From NCBI RefSeq assembly GCF_002968015.1, contig NZ_PUIP01000002.1, positions 496,001 through 560,000 on the forward strand: a DNA stretch of 64,000 nucleotides. Reading direction: 5' to 3'. Position 1 is the first letter of the stretch. Each line of letters begins with the position of its first letter. The notes beneath the pieces are model-generated. The model saw only the letters and a list, made by a program, of their open reading frames with translations. It made no database searches and was not told the DNA's origin. The stretch is from Massilia phosphatilytica. GTDB taxonomy: Bacteria > Pseudomonadota > Gammaproteobacteria > Burkholderiales > Burkholderiaceae_D. This document shows positions 41,690-52,700 of the stretch, piece after piece. Both the position numbers and the translations under genes were made by a program.

Positions 41690-44680
41690 ATGGGCCTGGT
41701 GGACGCCATCATGCCGGGAAGTGTCATGCGCCGCCGGCTCGTGCTGGCGTGCGCGCTGCTGGCATACGCGTTGCACGCCGATGCCCGGACCTTGCACGTC
41801 GTTACCGACAACAACTATCCCCCTTTTCTCTACCTGGACAATAACGGGCGTGCCGAGGGGTATGTCGTCGACCTCTGGCACCTGTGGGAACAAAAGACGG
41901 GCGTCCATGTCGACCTCCAGCCCATGCAGTGGAGCAACGCACTCCAGAGGATGCAGGACCGCCAGGCCGACGTGATCGACATGATTTTTCGCACGCCGGG
42001 GCGCGAAACCCTCTACGATTTCTCTCGGCCGTACGACACGCAGACGGTCGGCATCTATGTCGATCCGTCGATTTCGGGCATCCATGACGTCCAGTCGCTG
42101 AACGGCTTCCTGGTCGGCGTGCAGCGCGGCGATGCCTGCGCCGAACAACTGGCCGGGCAAGGCATCACCAACCAGAAAGCCTACCCGGCCTACGTCGCCA
42201 TCCTCGATGCCGTGCGCGCAGGCGACATCAAGATCTTTTGCATGGACGACAGTCCGGCGAACTACTACCTCTATCTCTACCGCGACCAGAAGAAGTTCGC
42301 CAAGGCCTTTACGCTGTATTCAGGACAGTTTCGCTGGGCCGTCGCCAAGGGCGACAAGGCGACGTTCGATCTCGTCGAGCAAGGCATGGCGCGCATCACG
42401 CCGGCGGAGCGCGAGGCGCTGCGGCGCAAGTGGTTCAACCAGCCGATCCAGTTCCGGCCCTACCTGCGCATCCTCGCGTTCGTGATTCTCGGCGCGCTGG
42501 CGGCGCTGGCCGCCACCCTGTTGTGGATCCGGTTCCTGCGCCGCGCCGTCCATGCGCGCACCGCCGAGATCCAGTTCAAGAACGCGCAACTGGAGCGGAC
42601 CGCCCATGCGCTCATGGTCGAGCAGGCCCAGCTCCGTACGCTGGTCGAAAACAGCCCGGATGCCATGGCGCTGAAAGACAGGAACAACGTCTACGTCCAC
42701 TGCAATGCCGGCGCCCAGGCCCTGCTCGGCCAGTCGCACGACCAGATCATCGGGCGCACCGACGACGACCTGTTCGTGGACAAGGCATTCGCCGCGTTCA
42801 TCAAGGAAAGCGACGAGCAGGTCCGGCGCACGGGCCAGCCGCACAGGTACGAGGAAGCGGTCACCGCACCGGACGGCACCCTGCGCGACCTGGAAGTGAT
42901 CAAGGTGCCGGTCCGGGCAGACGACGGCGAGACCGCGGGTGTCCTTGCCGTCGCGCGCGACATCACCGAGCGCCGCCGCGCCGAACGCGAACTGCGCGTG
43001 GCCTCGGTCGCCTTCGAAAGCCAGGACGGCATGCTGATCACCGATGCCCGGGGACGCATCGAACGCGTCAACGCCGCATTCACGCGCATCAGCGGCTACG
43101 CCGCGCCTGACGCCATCGGCCAGAATCCGCGGCTCCTGCGCTCCGGGCTGCACGACAACGATTTTTACGGGGCCATGTGGTCGACGCTGACGGCGACCGG
43201 ATACTGGACCGGCGAAGTGATCAACCAGCATCGCGACGGCAGCCTGTACACGGCGCGGCTCTCGATCACGGCGGTCCCGGACGCGCAGGGGCGGACGATC
43301 CACTATATCGGCAACCTGCAGGACGTCACGGCGGAAAAACAGGCCCGCGCGCTTGCCGAGCGCCTCAAGATGTTCGATCACCTGACGGACCTGCCGAACC
43401 GCGTCCTGCTCGCAGACCGCATGGCCCGCGCCATGACCGGTGCCGGCATCGCCCAGGAGTTCGGCGCCGTCATGATGGTGAACCTCGACCACTTCCAGAA
43501 GCTGAACGATTCCCTCGGACATGCCGTGGGCGATCGGCTGCTCGTGGAAGTGGCGCGGCGCATCCGTTCTATCCAGCGCGACGACGATACGCTGGGCCGG
43601 TTCAGCGGCGACAGCTTCGTGCTGCTGGCCGAACGCCTCGGCACGGACCGGAATGCGGCGGCGGCCCGCGCGCTGCTCGCCGCCGACGCCATCAGGACGG
43701 CGATCGCCGAGCCCATGATGCTCGACGGCCACCGGCTGACCTGCACCGGATCGCTCGGCGTCACGTTGTTTCGCGACGGCGCCGACAGCCCCGATGCCTT
43801 GCTGTGCCAGGCCGAGCTGGCCCTGTACAAGAGCAAGCAGAGCGGACGGAATACGGTGCGCCTCTTCGAGGACGGGATGCAGGCCGAGCTCGACGGCCGC
43901 AACTGGCTCGAGAAAGCGCTGCGCGACGCCATCCGCGACGACGCGCTGACGCTGCACTACCAGGTCCAGGTCGATGCCTGGGGGCGCCCGATCGGGGCCG
44001 AGGCGCTGCTGCGCTGGACGCACCCCGAACGCGGCGCCGTCTCGCCCGCCACGTTCATTCCGCTGGCAGAGGAGACCGGGCTGATCGAGCCGATCGGACG
44101 CTGGGTGATCGCCACGGCCTGCCGGCAGCTCGCCGCGTGGGCGCGTCACGACACCATGAGCGGCCTGACCCTTGCCGTGAACATCAGCGCGCGCCAGTTC
44201 GAGTCCGACAGCTTCGTCGACGACATCCTGGCCGAAGTCAGGCTGACGGGGGCGCCCGTGGACAAGCTGAAGCTCGAGGTCACGGAAAGCCTGGCGTTCG
44301 GCGACCTCGACGCGTCGATCCGCAAGCTGCACGTCCTCCGTGCCAACGGATTCAGCATCTCGCTCGACGACTTCGGCACCGGCAATTCCTCGCTCAACTA
44401 CCTGACGAAGCTGCCGCTCACGCAACTCAAGATCGACAAGTCGTTCGTCGACGAGCTGCCGGCCAGCCATCGGGATGCGATGGTGGCCCAGACGATCATC
44501 GCCATGGGGCGGGGCCTGGGACTGGACGTGATCGCCGAAGGCGTGGAGACGGCCGCGCAACGCGACTTTCTCGTCGCGCACGGCTGCCATTCGTTCCAGG
44601 GCTACCTGTTCGGCAGGCCGCTGCCGGTGCGCGAATTCGAGGCATTGGTACTGGCCGCGCTGGCTGCGGCGGAGGCATAG
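41690..44680 (+). CDS. periplasmic-sensor PAS/GGDEF/EAL c-di-GMP phosphodiesterase
   Basis: 996 residues: signal peptide (about 14-32), a SBP_bac_3 solute-binding domain (35-260, [16 protein letters not shown]), a membrane helix (263-285), two PAS domains (about 320-430 and 440-555), a GGDEF domain (about 560-720) and an EAL domain (725-985). The cyclase site reads SGDSF instead of GGDEF, so cyclase activity is probably lost. The EAL domain keeps [43 protein letters not shown] and FQGYLFG, so it should cleave c-di-GMP in response to a periplasmic amino-acid-like ligand. GGAGGG is 7 bp before the ATG. Confidence 0.92.
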   Translation: MGLVDAIMPGSVMRRRLVLACALLAYALHADARTLHVVTDNNYPPFLYLDNNGRAEGYVVDLWHLWEQKTGVHVDLQPMQWSNALQRMQDRQADVIDMIFRTPGRETLYDFSRPYDTQTVGIYVDPSISGIHDVQSLNGFLVGVQRGDACAEQLAGQGITNQKAYPAYVAILDAVRAGDIKIFCMDDSPANYYLYLYRDQKKFAKAFTLYSGQFRWAVAKGDKATFDLVEQGMARITPAEREALRRKWFNQPIQFRPYLRILAFVILGALAALAATLLWIRFLRRAVHARTAEIQFKNAQLERTAHALMVEQAQLRTLVENSPDAMALKDRNNVYVHCNAGAQALLGQSHDQIIGRTDDDLFVDKAFAAFIKESDEQVRRTGQPHRYEEAVTAPDGTLRDLEVIKVPVRADDGETAGVLAVARDITERRRAERELRVASVAFESQDGMLITDARGRIERVNAAFTRISGYAAPDAIGQNPRLLRSGLHDNDFYGAMWSTLTATGYWTGEVINQHRDGSLYTARLSITAVPDAQGRTIHYIGNLQDVTAEKQARALAERLKMFDHLTDLPNRVLLADRMARAMTGAGIAQEFGAVMMVNLDHFQKLNDSLGHAVGDRLLVEVARRIRSIQRDDDTLGRFSGDSFVLLAERLGTDRNAAAARALLAADAIRTAIAEPMMLDGHRLTCTGSLGVTLFRDGADSPDALLCQAELALYKSKQSGRNTVRLFEDGMQAELDGRNWLEKALRDAIRDDALTLHYQVQVDAWGRPIGAEALLRWTHPERGAVSPATFIPLAEETGLIEPIGRWVIATACRQLAAWARHDTMSGLTLAVNISARQFESDSFVDDILAEVRLTGAPVDKLKLEVTESLAFGDLDASIRKLHVLRANGFSISLDDFGTGNSSLNYLTKLPLTQLKIDKSFVDELPASHRDAMVAQTIIAMGRGLGLDVIAEGVETAAQRDFLVAHGCHSFQGYLFGRPLPVREFEALVLAALAAAEA

Positions 44681-44721
44681 CGCCCTCCGCGCCAACCGAT
44701 TTATTCACTCAAGAGAAGACA

Positions 44722-45207
44722 ATGCGACGACTGCTCCCCCTCCTGTTCGCTGCCGTTTCCCAAGCCGCCAGCGCCAACCCGCCCACCGTGACCCTGCACA
44801 CGGAATTCACGGGGCGTAATAACTGCCTCGATATCGTCAACGCGAACAACCGTGACCAGTTGCACATGGCCCGCTGCGGTCGCTATTCGGGCCAGATGTG
44901 GGAGATTACACCCGACGCCGAGAACAGCTTCGTGCGCCTGCGGACGCGCTTTACCGGCGCGGACATGTGCCTGGACGTGGTCAACGACGGCAACAACGAC
45001 CAAGTGCACATGGCATCCTGCGCCAACGTGACGGGCCAGTTATGGCACATGGATCAGACAGGCCCCGGCCCGGGCGTGCGTTTGTGGAACCAGTTCACGG
45101 GGCTGGGCAAATGCCTGGACATCGTCAACGACGGCAGCGGACGCGTGCAGCTTGCAGCATGCGGCGATTATTCGGGCCAGTACTGGAGCAAGCGCGGTTC
45201 TCGCTGA
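44722..45207 (+). CDS. secreted ricin-type lectin-like protein
   Basis: 161 residues with a signal peptide (1-19). Three tandem repeats of about 45 residues each contain CLDIVN or CLDVVN, then QLHMARC/QVHMASC/RVQLAAC and GQMW/GQLW/GQYW. This is a single beta-trefoil with a ricin B (QxW) pattern and one disulphide per repeat. It should bind sugars outside the cell or in the periplasm. It follows the EAL gene by 41 bp and may share its transcript. Confidence 0.85.
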   Translation: MRRLLPLLFAAVSQAASANPPTVTLHTEFTGRNNCLDIVNANNRDQLHMARCGRYSGQMWEITPDAENSFVRLRTRFTGADMCLDVVNDGNNDQVHMASCANVTGQLWHMDQTGPGPGVRLWNQFTGLGKCLDIVNDGSGRVQLAACGDYSGQYWSKRGSR

Positions 45208-45212
45208 ACCAT

Positions 45213-45311
45213 TTAATGACCAGGCAACTGTCTCCAGCTTGCCAGCTTGTGCTCGAACGTCAGCGCCATGTGCGCTGGCGACGATGACGGCAGCACGACG
45301 GTCCGATTGTC
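45213..45311 (-). pseudogene. C-terminal relic of a DNA-deoxyinosine glycosylase gene
   Basis: In frame to a TAA at 45213-45215 the minus strand encodes DNRTVVLPSSSPAHMALT, then FEHKLASWRQLPGH. This matches the end of the intact glycosylase at 47555-48070 (LVLPSSSPAYAHMSFDDKLAVW). No start or upstream part remains; an in-frame TGA lies just upstream. It is a fragment of a second copy. Confidence 0.75.
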
Positions 45312-45400
45312 CCGCGCCGGTCACGAGGTCGTGTGAATGTGTGCATTTTTGCATTCCGGGCTCCTGCTATCCTTTTAAAAAAATATAGCGGGAGACACGC

Positions 45401-47110
45401 ATGGCTTTCACCAGACATGTCTGCACGATTCTGGCGGCAATCGCATTTCTCCCCGCCACCGCATCCGCCGCCGCACCGAAGAAGGTGGAGGTCAAGGGCA
45501 GGCGCGATCCTTCCGAAATCGTCATCAAGGGCGTGCGCGATCCGTCCGCGTGGTTCCGGGTCGAGAGCGAGCACCTGGTCGTGTATTCGGACCAGGATCC
45601 GGAGCAGGTCGGCGAACTGGTCGACAACCTGGAACGGCTGGATTATCTGCTGCGCCTCTACATGAAGGACTTCCTGACCGAGCCGACGCCCTCGCGCAAG
45701 TTCACGCTGTACTTCCAGCGCCGGGTGCACTGGCCGGAAGAAATCGGCGCGCATTCGCCGTATGCCGTCAGCCTGCTGGCCAGCTGCGAGTCCGCGACGC
45801 AGGGGTTCACGTTCGACGTGGGGCGGATGTGGAAACTGGACAATGCATCGCTGCTGCACGCGGAGAACGATTACACGCTGATGTGGAATCTGGTGATGTA
45901 TGCCGATAACTTCCTGTACCGGCATACACGCATTCGCGAACCCCGCTGGTTCGTGAACGGCTTCGTGGACTATTTCGGCGGCGTGCGCTTCACCGACAAC
46001 CAGATGGCCATCGGCCGCGCCGCCGGCACCTCCTACGACCTGCTGCAGTCCATCGACAATGGCGACCGTGCCAAGAGCCTGAATTTCGATCAGGTGCTGC
46101 GCCGCGGGACAACGTTCAAGCTCGTCGGCTACCTGACGCCCGAGTATTACGACGAATATGAATTCGTAGGACGCGCGTTCAACCTCGTGCATTACATGCT
46201 GTCGTCCGAGGAAAACCGCCGCAAGATGGCCGAGTACCTCGAGCGCGTGAACAGCGGCGGCAATCCCGCGGAAACGTTCTACGACCTGTACGGCATGGCG
46301 GGAAATGACGTCGATGCGGCCATGTGGCGTTACCGGCGCAGGGGCATGAAGATCCTGAAGATCGACAATCCCGACCTGCCGAAAGCGCGCATCGAGTTTA
46401 CGCGCCTTTCGCGCGTGGAGGGCGACTTCGTCCTCGACAACGCCATGCTGAAAAGCTGTCCCACGCCCGCCAACGGCAAAAAGATCCTGGAGCGCCTGAA
46501 GACGACGGCGGCGAAGGCGTCCGCCGTCGATTTCGCCCAGGTCACGCTCGCCCGCGCCCAGATCGACTGGGGCAATCCGCGCGATTCGATTCCGTGGCTG
46601 ACGGTCGCTAGCCAGCGCGATCCCGACAATCCCGAACTCCACTACCTGCTCGGCCTTGCACACCTGCGCCTGGCCGAAGGTGCGGACGGGCAGGGCGCCC
46701 GCAATGACCTGCTGGCCGCGGCGCACGCCAGCCTGACGGAAGCGGTGACGATTGCGCCCGAGGAGCCGGCCGCATCGTATGCGCTGTTCCGCGTCGAACT
46801 CATGGCCGAGGACGCACCGTCGGAACACAGCGTCGCGCGGGCCATCGACGCCTGGCGCCACGGGCAGGACATCCACGCGTTCACGCGTGCGGCCGCGCTC
46901 GCGTACGCGTGGCTGGGCGACGCCGCCAACGCATATCAGACGTTCCACACGCTCGCCATCGACAAGCGAAATCCCGGGGATGCCAAATGGGCCGCAACCT
47001 GGCTGGCGAGCCTCGAAAAGGGCGTCCCGAAAGAGGCGCTGCTGGCGGCGATGCGCAGCGAAAGGCCGGCGACCAGCGCTCCCAGGTCCTTCGAGGTCAC
47101 GTACCGTTAA
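45401..47110 (+). CDS. secreted zincin-like protein without zinc ligands, with TPR tail
   Basis: 569 residues with a signal peptide (1-24). WFRVESEHLVVYSDQDPEQV begins a domain that resembles DUF1570/gluzincin-type peptidases, which normally carry HExxH and a later SEGFAE. Here the matching places read WNLVM (162-166) and VNGFVDYF (Asn186), so no ligand is kept. The C-terminal part (about 385-540) is TPR-like helices (ALAHLRLAEG..., NAYQTFHTLAI). It is probably a catalytically dead binding or structural protein. Assignment to the family is by sequence pattern alone. A start-codon-mutated copy of its 5' end lies immediately downstream. Confidence 0.7.
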   Translation: MAFTRHVCTILAAIAFLPATASAAAPKKVEVKGRRDPSEIVIKGVRDPSAWFRVESEHLVVYSDQDPEQVGELVDNLERLDYLLRLYMKDFLTEPTPSRKFTLYFQRRVHWPEEIGAHSPYAVSLLASCESATQGFTFDVGRMWKLDNASLLHAENDYTLMWNLVMYADNFLYRHTRIREPRWFVNGFVDYFGGVRFTDNQMAIGRAAGTSYDLLQSIDNGDRAKSLNFDQVLRRGTTFKLVGYLTPEYYDEYEFVGRAFNLVHYMLSSEENRRKMAEYLERVNSGGNPAETFYDLYGMAGNDVDAAMWRYRRRGMKILKIDNPDLPKARIEFTRLSRVEGDFVLDNAMLKSCPTPANGKKILERLKTTAAKASAVDFAQVTLARAQIDWGNPRDSIPWLTVASQRDPDNPELHYLLGLAHLRLAEGADGQGARNDLLAAAHASLTEAVTIAPEEPAASYALFRVELMAEDAPSEHSVARAIDAWRHGQDIHAFTRAAALAYAWLGDAANAYQTFHTLAIDKRNPGDAKWAATWLASLEKGVPKEALLAAMRSERPATSAPRSFEVTYR

Positions 47111-47121
47111 ACAGACGTAGA

Positions 47122-47240
47122 GCCGGGACACGCATAGCCTTCTTCAGAGCGGTCTGCACCCTTTTCACGGCAATCGCACTACTGCCCGCCGCCGCATCCA
47201 CCGGCGCGTACGAGGCTTTCCATACGCTCGCCATCGCATT
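47122..47240 (+). pseudogene. shattered paralogue of the zincin-like gene, plus-strand fragments
   Basis: From 47122 the DNA repeats the leader and first codons of the gene at 45401, with ATG changed to ATA (47134-47136): IAFFRAVCTLFTAIALLPAA against MAFTRHVCTILAAIAFLPAT. It then jumps to a short match of the far C-terminal part (AYEAFHTLAIA against AYQTFHTLAID). Everything between is deleted. Exact borders are uncertain. Confidence 0.75.
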
Positions 47241-47244
47241 TGTT

Positions 47245-47531
47245 GACTTCCAGATCCGCCCTTGATTGAACGCAAACGCCTGAGTACCGGACACATAACT
47301 GTCGATGAGGTCCACAGTGTCGACCGGGAACTTGCCGAGTCCTGGCGCCCAGTCGAATCGGTCCTGAAAATATAGGGTCAGCTTGGGCGGTTCGGTCTGC
47401 CGGATCAAGAATGGCTTCAAGTACATACACAGCATGTAGTCGAGCCGCTGAAGATTATTCACCAACTCGATCACCTGCTCGGAATCGCTATCTGAATAGA
47501 TAACGAAATGCTGGCTCTCGACACAGATCTA
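47245..47531 (-). pseudogene. shattered paralogue of the zincin-like gene, inverted middle fragment
   Basis: The minus strand encodes VESQHFVIYSDSDSEQVIEL, then QRLDYMLCMYLKPF and AFAFNQGRIWKS, matching residues 53-150 of the gene at 45401. No start, signal peptide or C-terminus is attached. Its opposite direction to the neighbouring fragment shows an internal inversion. Its frame is intact over the fragment. Confidence 0.8.
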
Positions 47532-47554
47532 TGCCAGCCAAATTGAATGAAACT

Positions 47555-48070
47555 TCATCCGGCATTTCCATCCCGTTCCGCAGCCGATGCGCAGCGCAGG
47601 TCCACGATCTTCATCCAAACAGCCAGCTTATCGTCGAAAGACATATGAGCGTAGGCTGGGGATGACGAGGGCAACACAAGGGTTTCAAAGCCTGCCATGC
47701 TAAAGCGTTGTTCGGATTTGCCGGAGGTCTTGCCGTTGAAACAGACGCGGAACAGATGAGGGCTGTGCCGTAGCAAAACGCCAAATTCGTTGGCCTGTGC
47801 CTGGCGAATGGCAGCGTCCAGGCTTCCTTCACGTTTGCAAGCAGCGATGGTGTCCCACATGCCGATCTGGTGCACGAGCAAGCGCGCCAATCGCTCGTCG
47901 TAATCCATATCTGCGAGAGGCTCATTGGTCACTGCAGACATGAGTCGCCAGAACTGATTCCTGGGATGGGCATAGTATCGCTTTGCCGAAAGCGAAGCCT
48001 CACCAGGAAAACTTCCAAGAATAACAATACGGGTTTGCTGATCAAGAACGGGAGGCAAGCCAACTAGCAT
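47555..48070 (-). CDS. DNA-deoxyinosine (hypoxanthine) glycosylase
   Basis: 171 residues of the uracil-DNA glycosylase superfamily. RIVILGSFPGEASLSAKRYYAHPRNQFW is the signature of hypoxanthine-DNA glycosylases, and LVLPSSSPAYAHMSF is the conserved C-terminal loop. It removes hypoxanthine formed by adenine deamination. The ATG at 48070 gives the family start (MLVGLPPVLDQQTRIVILGSFP). Its codon use looks less GC-rich than its neighbours, and it lies next to relics, so recent transfer or duplication is possible. Confidence 0.88.
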   Translation of the reverse strand: MLVGLPPVLDQQTRIVILGSFPGEASLSAKRYYAHPRNQFWRLMSAVTNEPLADMDYDERLARLLVHQIGMWDTIAACKREGSLDAAIRQAQANEFGVLLRHSPHLFRVCFNGKTSGKSEQRFSMAGFETLVLPSSSPAYAHMSFDDKLAVWMKIVDLRCASAAERDGNAG

Positions 48071-48140
48071 AGGGGCGACTTCGCTTGTAGTGAATGAGAC
48101 ATAACAACGTGCGTCATCGGGCGATTCTAGCCCGCGCACG

Positions 48141-48174
48141 AAAAAAGCGGCAGTACGCTCGCACGTACCGCCGC
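48141..48174 (-). terminator. Rho-independent terminator of the RND efflux operon
   Basis: GCGGCAGTACG (48147-48157) and CGTACCGCCGC (48164-48174) pair over 11 positions with one A/C mismatch and a 6-nt loop. Read leftward the stem is followed directly by six T residues. It lies 45 bp after the outer-membrane factor stop. Confidence 0.88.
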
Positions 48175-48218
48175 AAAGGGCATTACCGGAATCGCAGTAA
48201 GGCCAGGGACTTCGTCCT

Positions 48219-49742
48219 TCAGTTACGCGCCTGCGCCAGGTCGTCGACCTTCGCGTCGATTTTCGCCACGGCCGGCGCGGCATCCCAGCCGCCACCCAGC
48301 GCACGGATCAGCGCCACGGTGGTGATCGCACGGTCGCCGCGCAGCTGCACGGCGTTGCGCTCGACGATCGCCAGGTTGCGCTGCGCATCCAGCAGTTCGA
48401 GGTAGCTGCCGCGGCCCGCGTCATACAGCTTCTGCGCCAGGTCGGCCGAGCGGCGGGCGGAGACCACTGCCGCTTCGAGCTCCGCGCTCTGCCCCGCCAG
48501 GATGCGCAGGCCGGCCAGGTTGTCCTCGACCTCGGCGAACGCGGTCAGGACGCTCTGGCGGTAGGAGCCGACGGCTTCTTCCAGCGCGGCTTCGCTGCGC
48601 ACGACGTTGTTGCGGTTGCGGCCACCGTCGATCAGCGGCATCGACAGCGCGGCGCCCAGCAGCCACGAACGGCTGCTCCACTTGAAGACTTCCGCGAAGC
48701 TGGTGCCGACGCCGCCGGCGCCCGCCGACAGGTTCAGCGCCGGGAACATCGCGGAGCGTGCCACGCCGATGCGGGCGTTCGCCGCTTCCATCGAGCGCTG
48801 GGCGCTGGCGATGTCGGGACGGCGCTCCAGCAGCGTGGACGGCAGGCCGGCCGGGATCAGCGGCAGCGCGGCGACGTCCGACAGCGGTGCCGACGGCGCG
48901 CTGAAGTTCGATGCCGGCTTGCCCAGCAGGACGGCCAGCGCGTGTTCCGCGTTGGCGCGCTGGCGTTGCAGGCCGATGGCTTCGGAACGCGCCGTCGCCA
49001 GTTCCGTCTTCGCCCGCGACAGGTCGAATTCGCCGATGTCGCCCGCGTCGAAGCGGCGGCCCGTCACACGGACACTTTCTTCACGCAGCTGTACCGTGTG
49101 GTTCACGGTCGCGATTTCCGCGTCCAGCGAACGGAGGCGGAAATAGGTCTGCGCCACGTCGGCCTGCAGCGACAGCAGCACCGAGCGGTACGTCGCTTCC
49201 ACCGCGCCGGCATCGCCGCGGGCGGCCGCCACGTTGGACGATACGCGGCCGAACAGGTCGACCTCGTAGCTGGCCGACAGCCGCGCCGAGTACGTGTTCG
49301 CGGCCGGGACGTTCGTGCCCTTCGGCAGACCCGCTTCCAGCGGCGACAGGCGGGCGCGCTCGGCGCCGACACCCACGCCGACCTGCGGGATGCGGTCCGC
49401 TTCGGCGATGCCGGCGATGGCGCGGGCCTGCTTCACGCGGGCTGCAGCCACCGTCAGGTTCTGGTTGTTCGCGGTCGCTTCCGCGACGAGGCCATTCAGC
49501 GTCTCGTCGTTGAAGGCGCGCCACCATTCGCCGCGCGGCTGGGCTTCGGCCGGACGGCCGACGGTCCACGTGGTGCCGTCGGCGGCGCTGCGCACGTCAT
49601 TGGTGCCGGCGGGCGCGGTCTGCGCTTCCTTGAACGCCGTCGGCGTCGCAATCGCCGGTTGCTTGAATTCCGGGGCGGCGCACGCCGTCAGCAGCAGTGC
49701 TGCCATCAGCGGAGCCACGCCCCTTGCAATCATCGTTTTCAT
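48219..49742 (-). CDS. RND efflux outer-membrane factor lipoprotein (NodT family)
   Basis: 507 residues with a lipobox (LLLTAC, Cys near 20). Two OEP repeats form the TolC-like barrel and helical tunnel (GEWWRAFNDETLNGLVAEATANNQNL, FDAGDIGEFDLSRAKTELA, YDAGRGSYLELLDAQRNLA). It forms the exit duct of the tripartite pump encoded by the two preceding genes. One base separates it from the permease gene, and a strong terminator follows. Confidence 0.95.
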   Translation of the reverse strand: MKTMIARGVAPLMAALLLTACAAPEFKQPAIATPTAFKEAQTAPAGTNDVRSAADGTTWTVGRPAEAQPRGEWWRAFNDETLNGLVAEATANNQNLTVAAARVKQARAIAGIAEADRIPQVGVGVGAERARLSPLEAGLPKGTNVPAANTYSARLSASYEVDLFGRVSSNVAAARGDAGAVEATYRSVLLSLQADVAQTYFRLRSLDAEIATVNHTVQLREESVRVTGRRFDAGDIGEFDLSRAKTELATARSEAIGLQRQRANAEHALAVLLGKPASNFSAPSAPLSDVAALPLIPAGLPSTLLERRPDIASAQRSMEAANARIGVARSAMFPALNLSAGAGGVGTSFAEVFKWSSRSWLLGAALSMPLIDGGRNRNNVVRSEAALEEAVGSYRQSVLTAFAEVEDNLAGLRILAGQSAELEAAVVSARRSADLAQKLYDAGRGSYLELLDAQRNLAIVERNAVQLRGDRAITTVALIRALGGGWDAAPAVAKIDAKVDDLAQARN

Positions 49743-49743
49743 A

Positions 49744-52700
49744 TCAGTTTCCTTCCAGTGCCGGTGCCTGGTCGCCGCCGACGGCATTCGGCGCCGTCTC
49801 GTGGGCGTGGGCATGCTTCGGCTTTTCGAAACGCTTGGCCAGCGTGCGCAGCAGGACGTAGAACACCGGCGTCAGGAACAGGCCGAAGAACGTCACGCCC
49901 AGCATGCCGGCGAACACGGCGACACCCATCGCGTGGCGCATCTCGGCACCGGCGCCGTGCGACAGCACCAGCGGCACCACGCCCATGATGAACGCGATCG
50001 ACGTCATCAGGATCGGACGCAGACGCAGGTGGCAGGCTTCCAGCGCGGCAGCGACGATGCTGCGGCCATGGTGTTCCAGCTCCAGCGCGAATTCCACGAT
50101 CAGGATCGCGTTCTTCGACGCGAGGCCTACCAGCACGAACAGGGCGATCTGCGTGAACACGTTGTTGTCGCCGCCGGTGAGCTTGACGCCGATGAGGGCG
50201 CACAGGATCGACATCGGCACGATCAGGATCACGGCCAGCGGCAGCGTCCAGCTTTCGTACTGCGCGGCGAGCACGAGGAACACGAGCAGCACGCACAGCG
50301 GGAACACGTACAGCATGGTGTTACCGGCCAGGATGTCCTGGTACGTGAGGTCGGTCCATTCGTACGAGATCCCTTTCGGCAGCGTGGCCTTGACGATTTC
50401 TTCCATCGCGGCCTGAGCCTGGCCCGACGACACGCCCGGTGCCGGGCCGCCATTCAACTCGGCGGCAACGTAGCCGTTGTAGCGCTGCACGCGATCCGGA
50501 CCATACGTGTCCTTGACCTTCATGAGCGAGGACAGCGGGATCATCTCGCCCTTGTCGCTGCGGACCTTCAGCTGCGCGATCTGCTCGCGCTGCGAACGGA
50601 ACGGTGCATCCGCCTGCACGCGCACCTGGTACGTGCGGCCGAACTGGTTGAAGTCGTTCACGTACAGCGAACCGAGGTTGATCTGCAAGGTCTGGTTGAT
50701 CTCGGCCAGCGGCACGCCCAGCTGCTTGGCTTTCACGCGGTCGACGTCGGCGAACAGCTGCGGCACGTTGATCTGGTAGCCCGAGAACACGCCCTGCAGG
50801 CGCTTGTCGGTCCACGCCTTGGCCTGCACGGCCTGCACGGCTTTATACAGCTCGTCGTAGCCGACGCCGGCGCGGTCTTCGATCATCATCTTGAAGCCGC
50901 CCGTCGTACCCAGGCCGTTGACCGGCGGGGGCGACAGCACCATCACGAACGCGTCCTCGATGGCGCCCATGCGCTTGTTGATCTCGGCGGCGATCGCATC
51001 GGCGCTCTGCTCCTTGCCTTTACGTTCGTCGAACGGCTTCAAGGTGGTGAACACGATGCCGGCGTTCGGCGCGTTGGTGAAGCCGTTGATCGACAGGCCC
51101 GGGAACGCGACCGACGATTCTACGCCCGGGATCTGCTTGGCCACGTCCGACATCTTGCGGATGACGGCGTCCGTGCGGTCCAGCGACGCAGCATCCGGCA
51201 GTTGGGCGAAGCCGATCAGGTAAGCCTTGTCCTGCGCCGGCACGAAGCCCGGCGGCACGGCCTTGAACATGAAGATACCGGCGATGGCGAGCAGCACGTA
51301 CACGCCCAGCGCGGCGCTCTTGCGCTTCAGGACACCCTTCACGCCGCCTTCATAGGCATGCGACGAACGGCCGAAGAAGCGGTTGAAGCCCTTGAAGAAG
51401 CGGCCGAACACTGCATCCATGATGCGGGTCAGGCGGTCCTTCGGCGCGTGGTGCGACTGCAGCAGCGCGGCCGACAGTGCCGGGGCCAGCGTCAGCGACG
51501 AGAACGCGGAGATCACGGTCGAGATGGCGATGGTCAGCGCGAACTGGCGGTAGAACTGGCCGGTCAGGCCCGACACGAACGCAATCGGGATGAACACGGC
51601 GCACAGCACGAGGGCGATCGCGATGATCGGACCGGAGACTTCCTTCATTGCCTGCACGGTCGCGTCATGCGGATTCAGGCCGTTTGCGATGTTGCGCTCG
51701 ACGTTCTCCACCACGACGATCGCGTCGTCCACCACGATACCGATCGCCAGCACGAGGCCGAACAGCGACAGCGTGTTGATCGAGAAACCGCAGGCGAGCA
51801 TCACCGCGAACGTGCCGACGACGGACACCGGCACGGCCAGCAGCGGGATCACCGAGGCACGCCACGTCTGCAGGAACACGATGACGACGATGGCCACCAG
51901 GATCACGGCTTCGATCAGCGTGTGGATCACGGAGTTGATCGACTCACGCACGAATTGGGTCGGGTCGTACACAATGCTGTATTCGACGCCTTCCGGGAAA
52001 TCTTTCGACAGCTCCTTCATCTTGGCGCGCACGTCGGACGACAGTTGCAGCGCGTTGGCGTTCGGCGCCTGGAAGATCGGGATCGCCACGGCGGACTGGT
52101 TGTCCAGCAGCGCGCGCAGGGCGTACGAGTTCGAGCCCATTTCGAGGCGCGCGACGTCCTTCAGCAGCGTGGTTGCGCCGTCGGCATTGGTCTTGATGAC
52201 GATGTTGCCGAACTCCTCGACCGACTGCAGGCGGCCCTGCGTGTTGACGGTCAGCTGGAAGTCCGCGCCTTTCGACGGGCCCTGGCCGACGACACCGGCC
52301 GCGACCTGCACGTTCTGCTCGCGGATCGCGCCCACGACGTCGCTCGCGGTCAGGTTGCGTGCGGCGACCTTTTGCGGATCGAGCCAGACGCGCATGGCGT
52401 AGTCGCCCGAACCGAACAGCTGGACTTCGCCCATGCCGTTGATGCGCGCCAGTTCGTCCTTGACGTTCAAGGTCGCGTAGTTGCGCAGATAGAGGTCGTC
52501 ATAGCGGCCGTCCGGCGAGCGCAGGTGGACCACCATCGTGATGTTGGGCGAGCTCTTGACGGTCGTGACGCCGATCTGGCGCACCTCGTCCGGCAGGCGC
52601 GGGAGCGCGCGCTGGACACGGTTCTGCACGGCCGTCTCGGCCTGCTCGACGTTGGTGCCGATTTTAAAAGTCACCGTCAGCATCAGCGCACCGTCGGAGG

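Noticed and set aside
42320..44695. A 791-codon antisense frame within the EAL gene
   Set aside because: Shadow of the conserved PAS/GGDEF/EAL gene; composition and lack of a ribosome site argue against coding.
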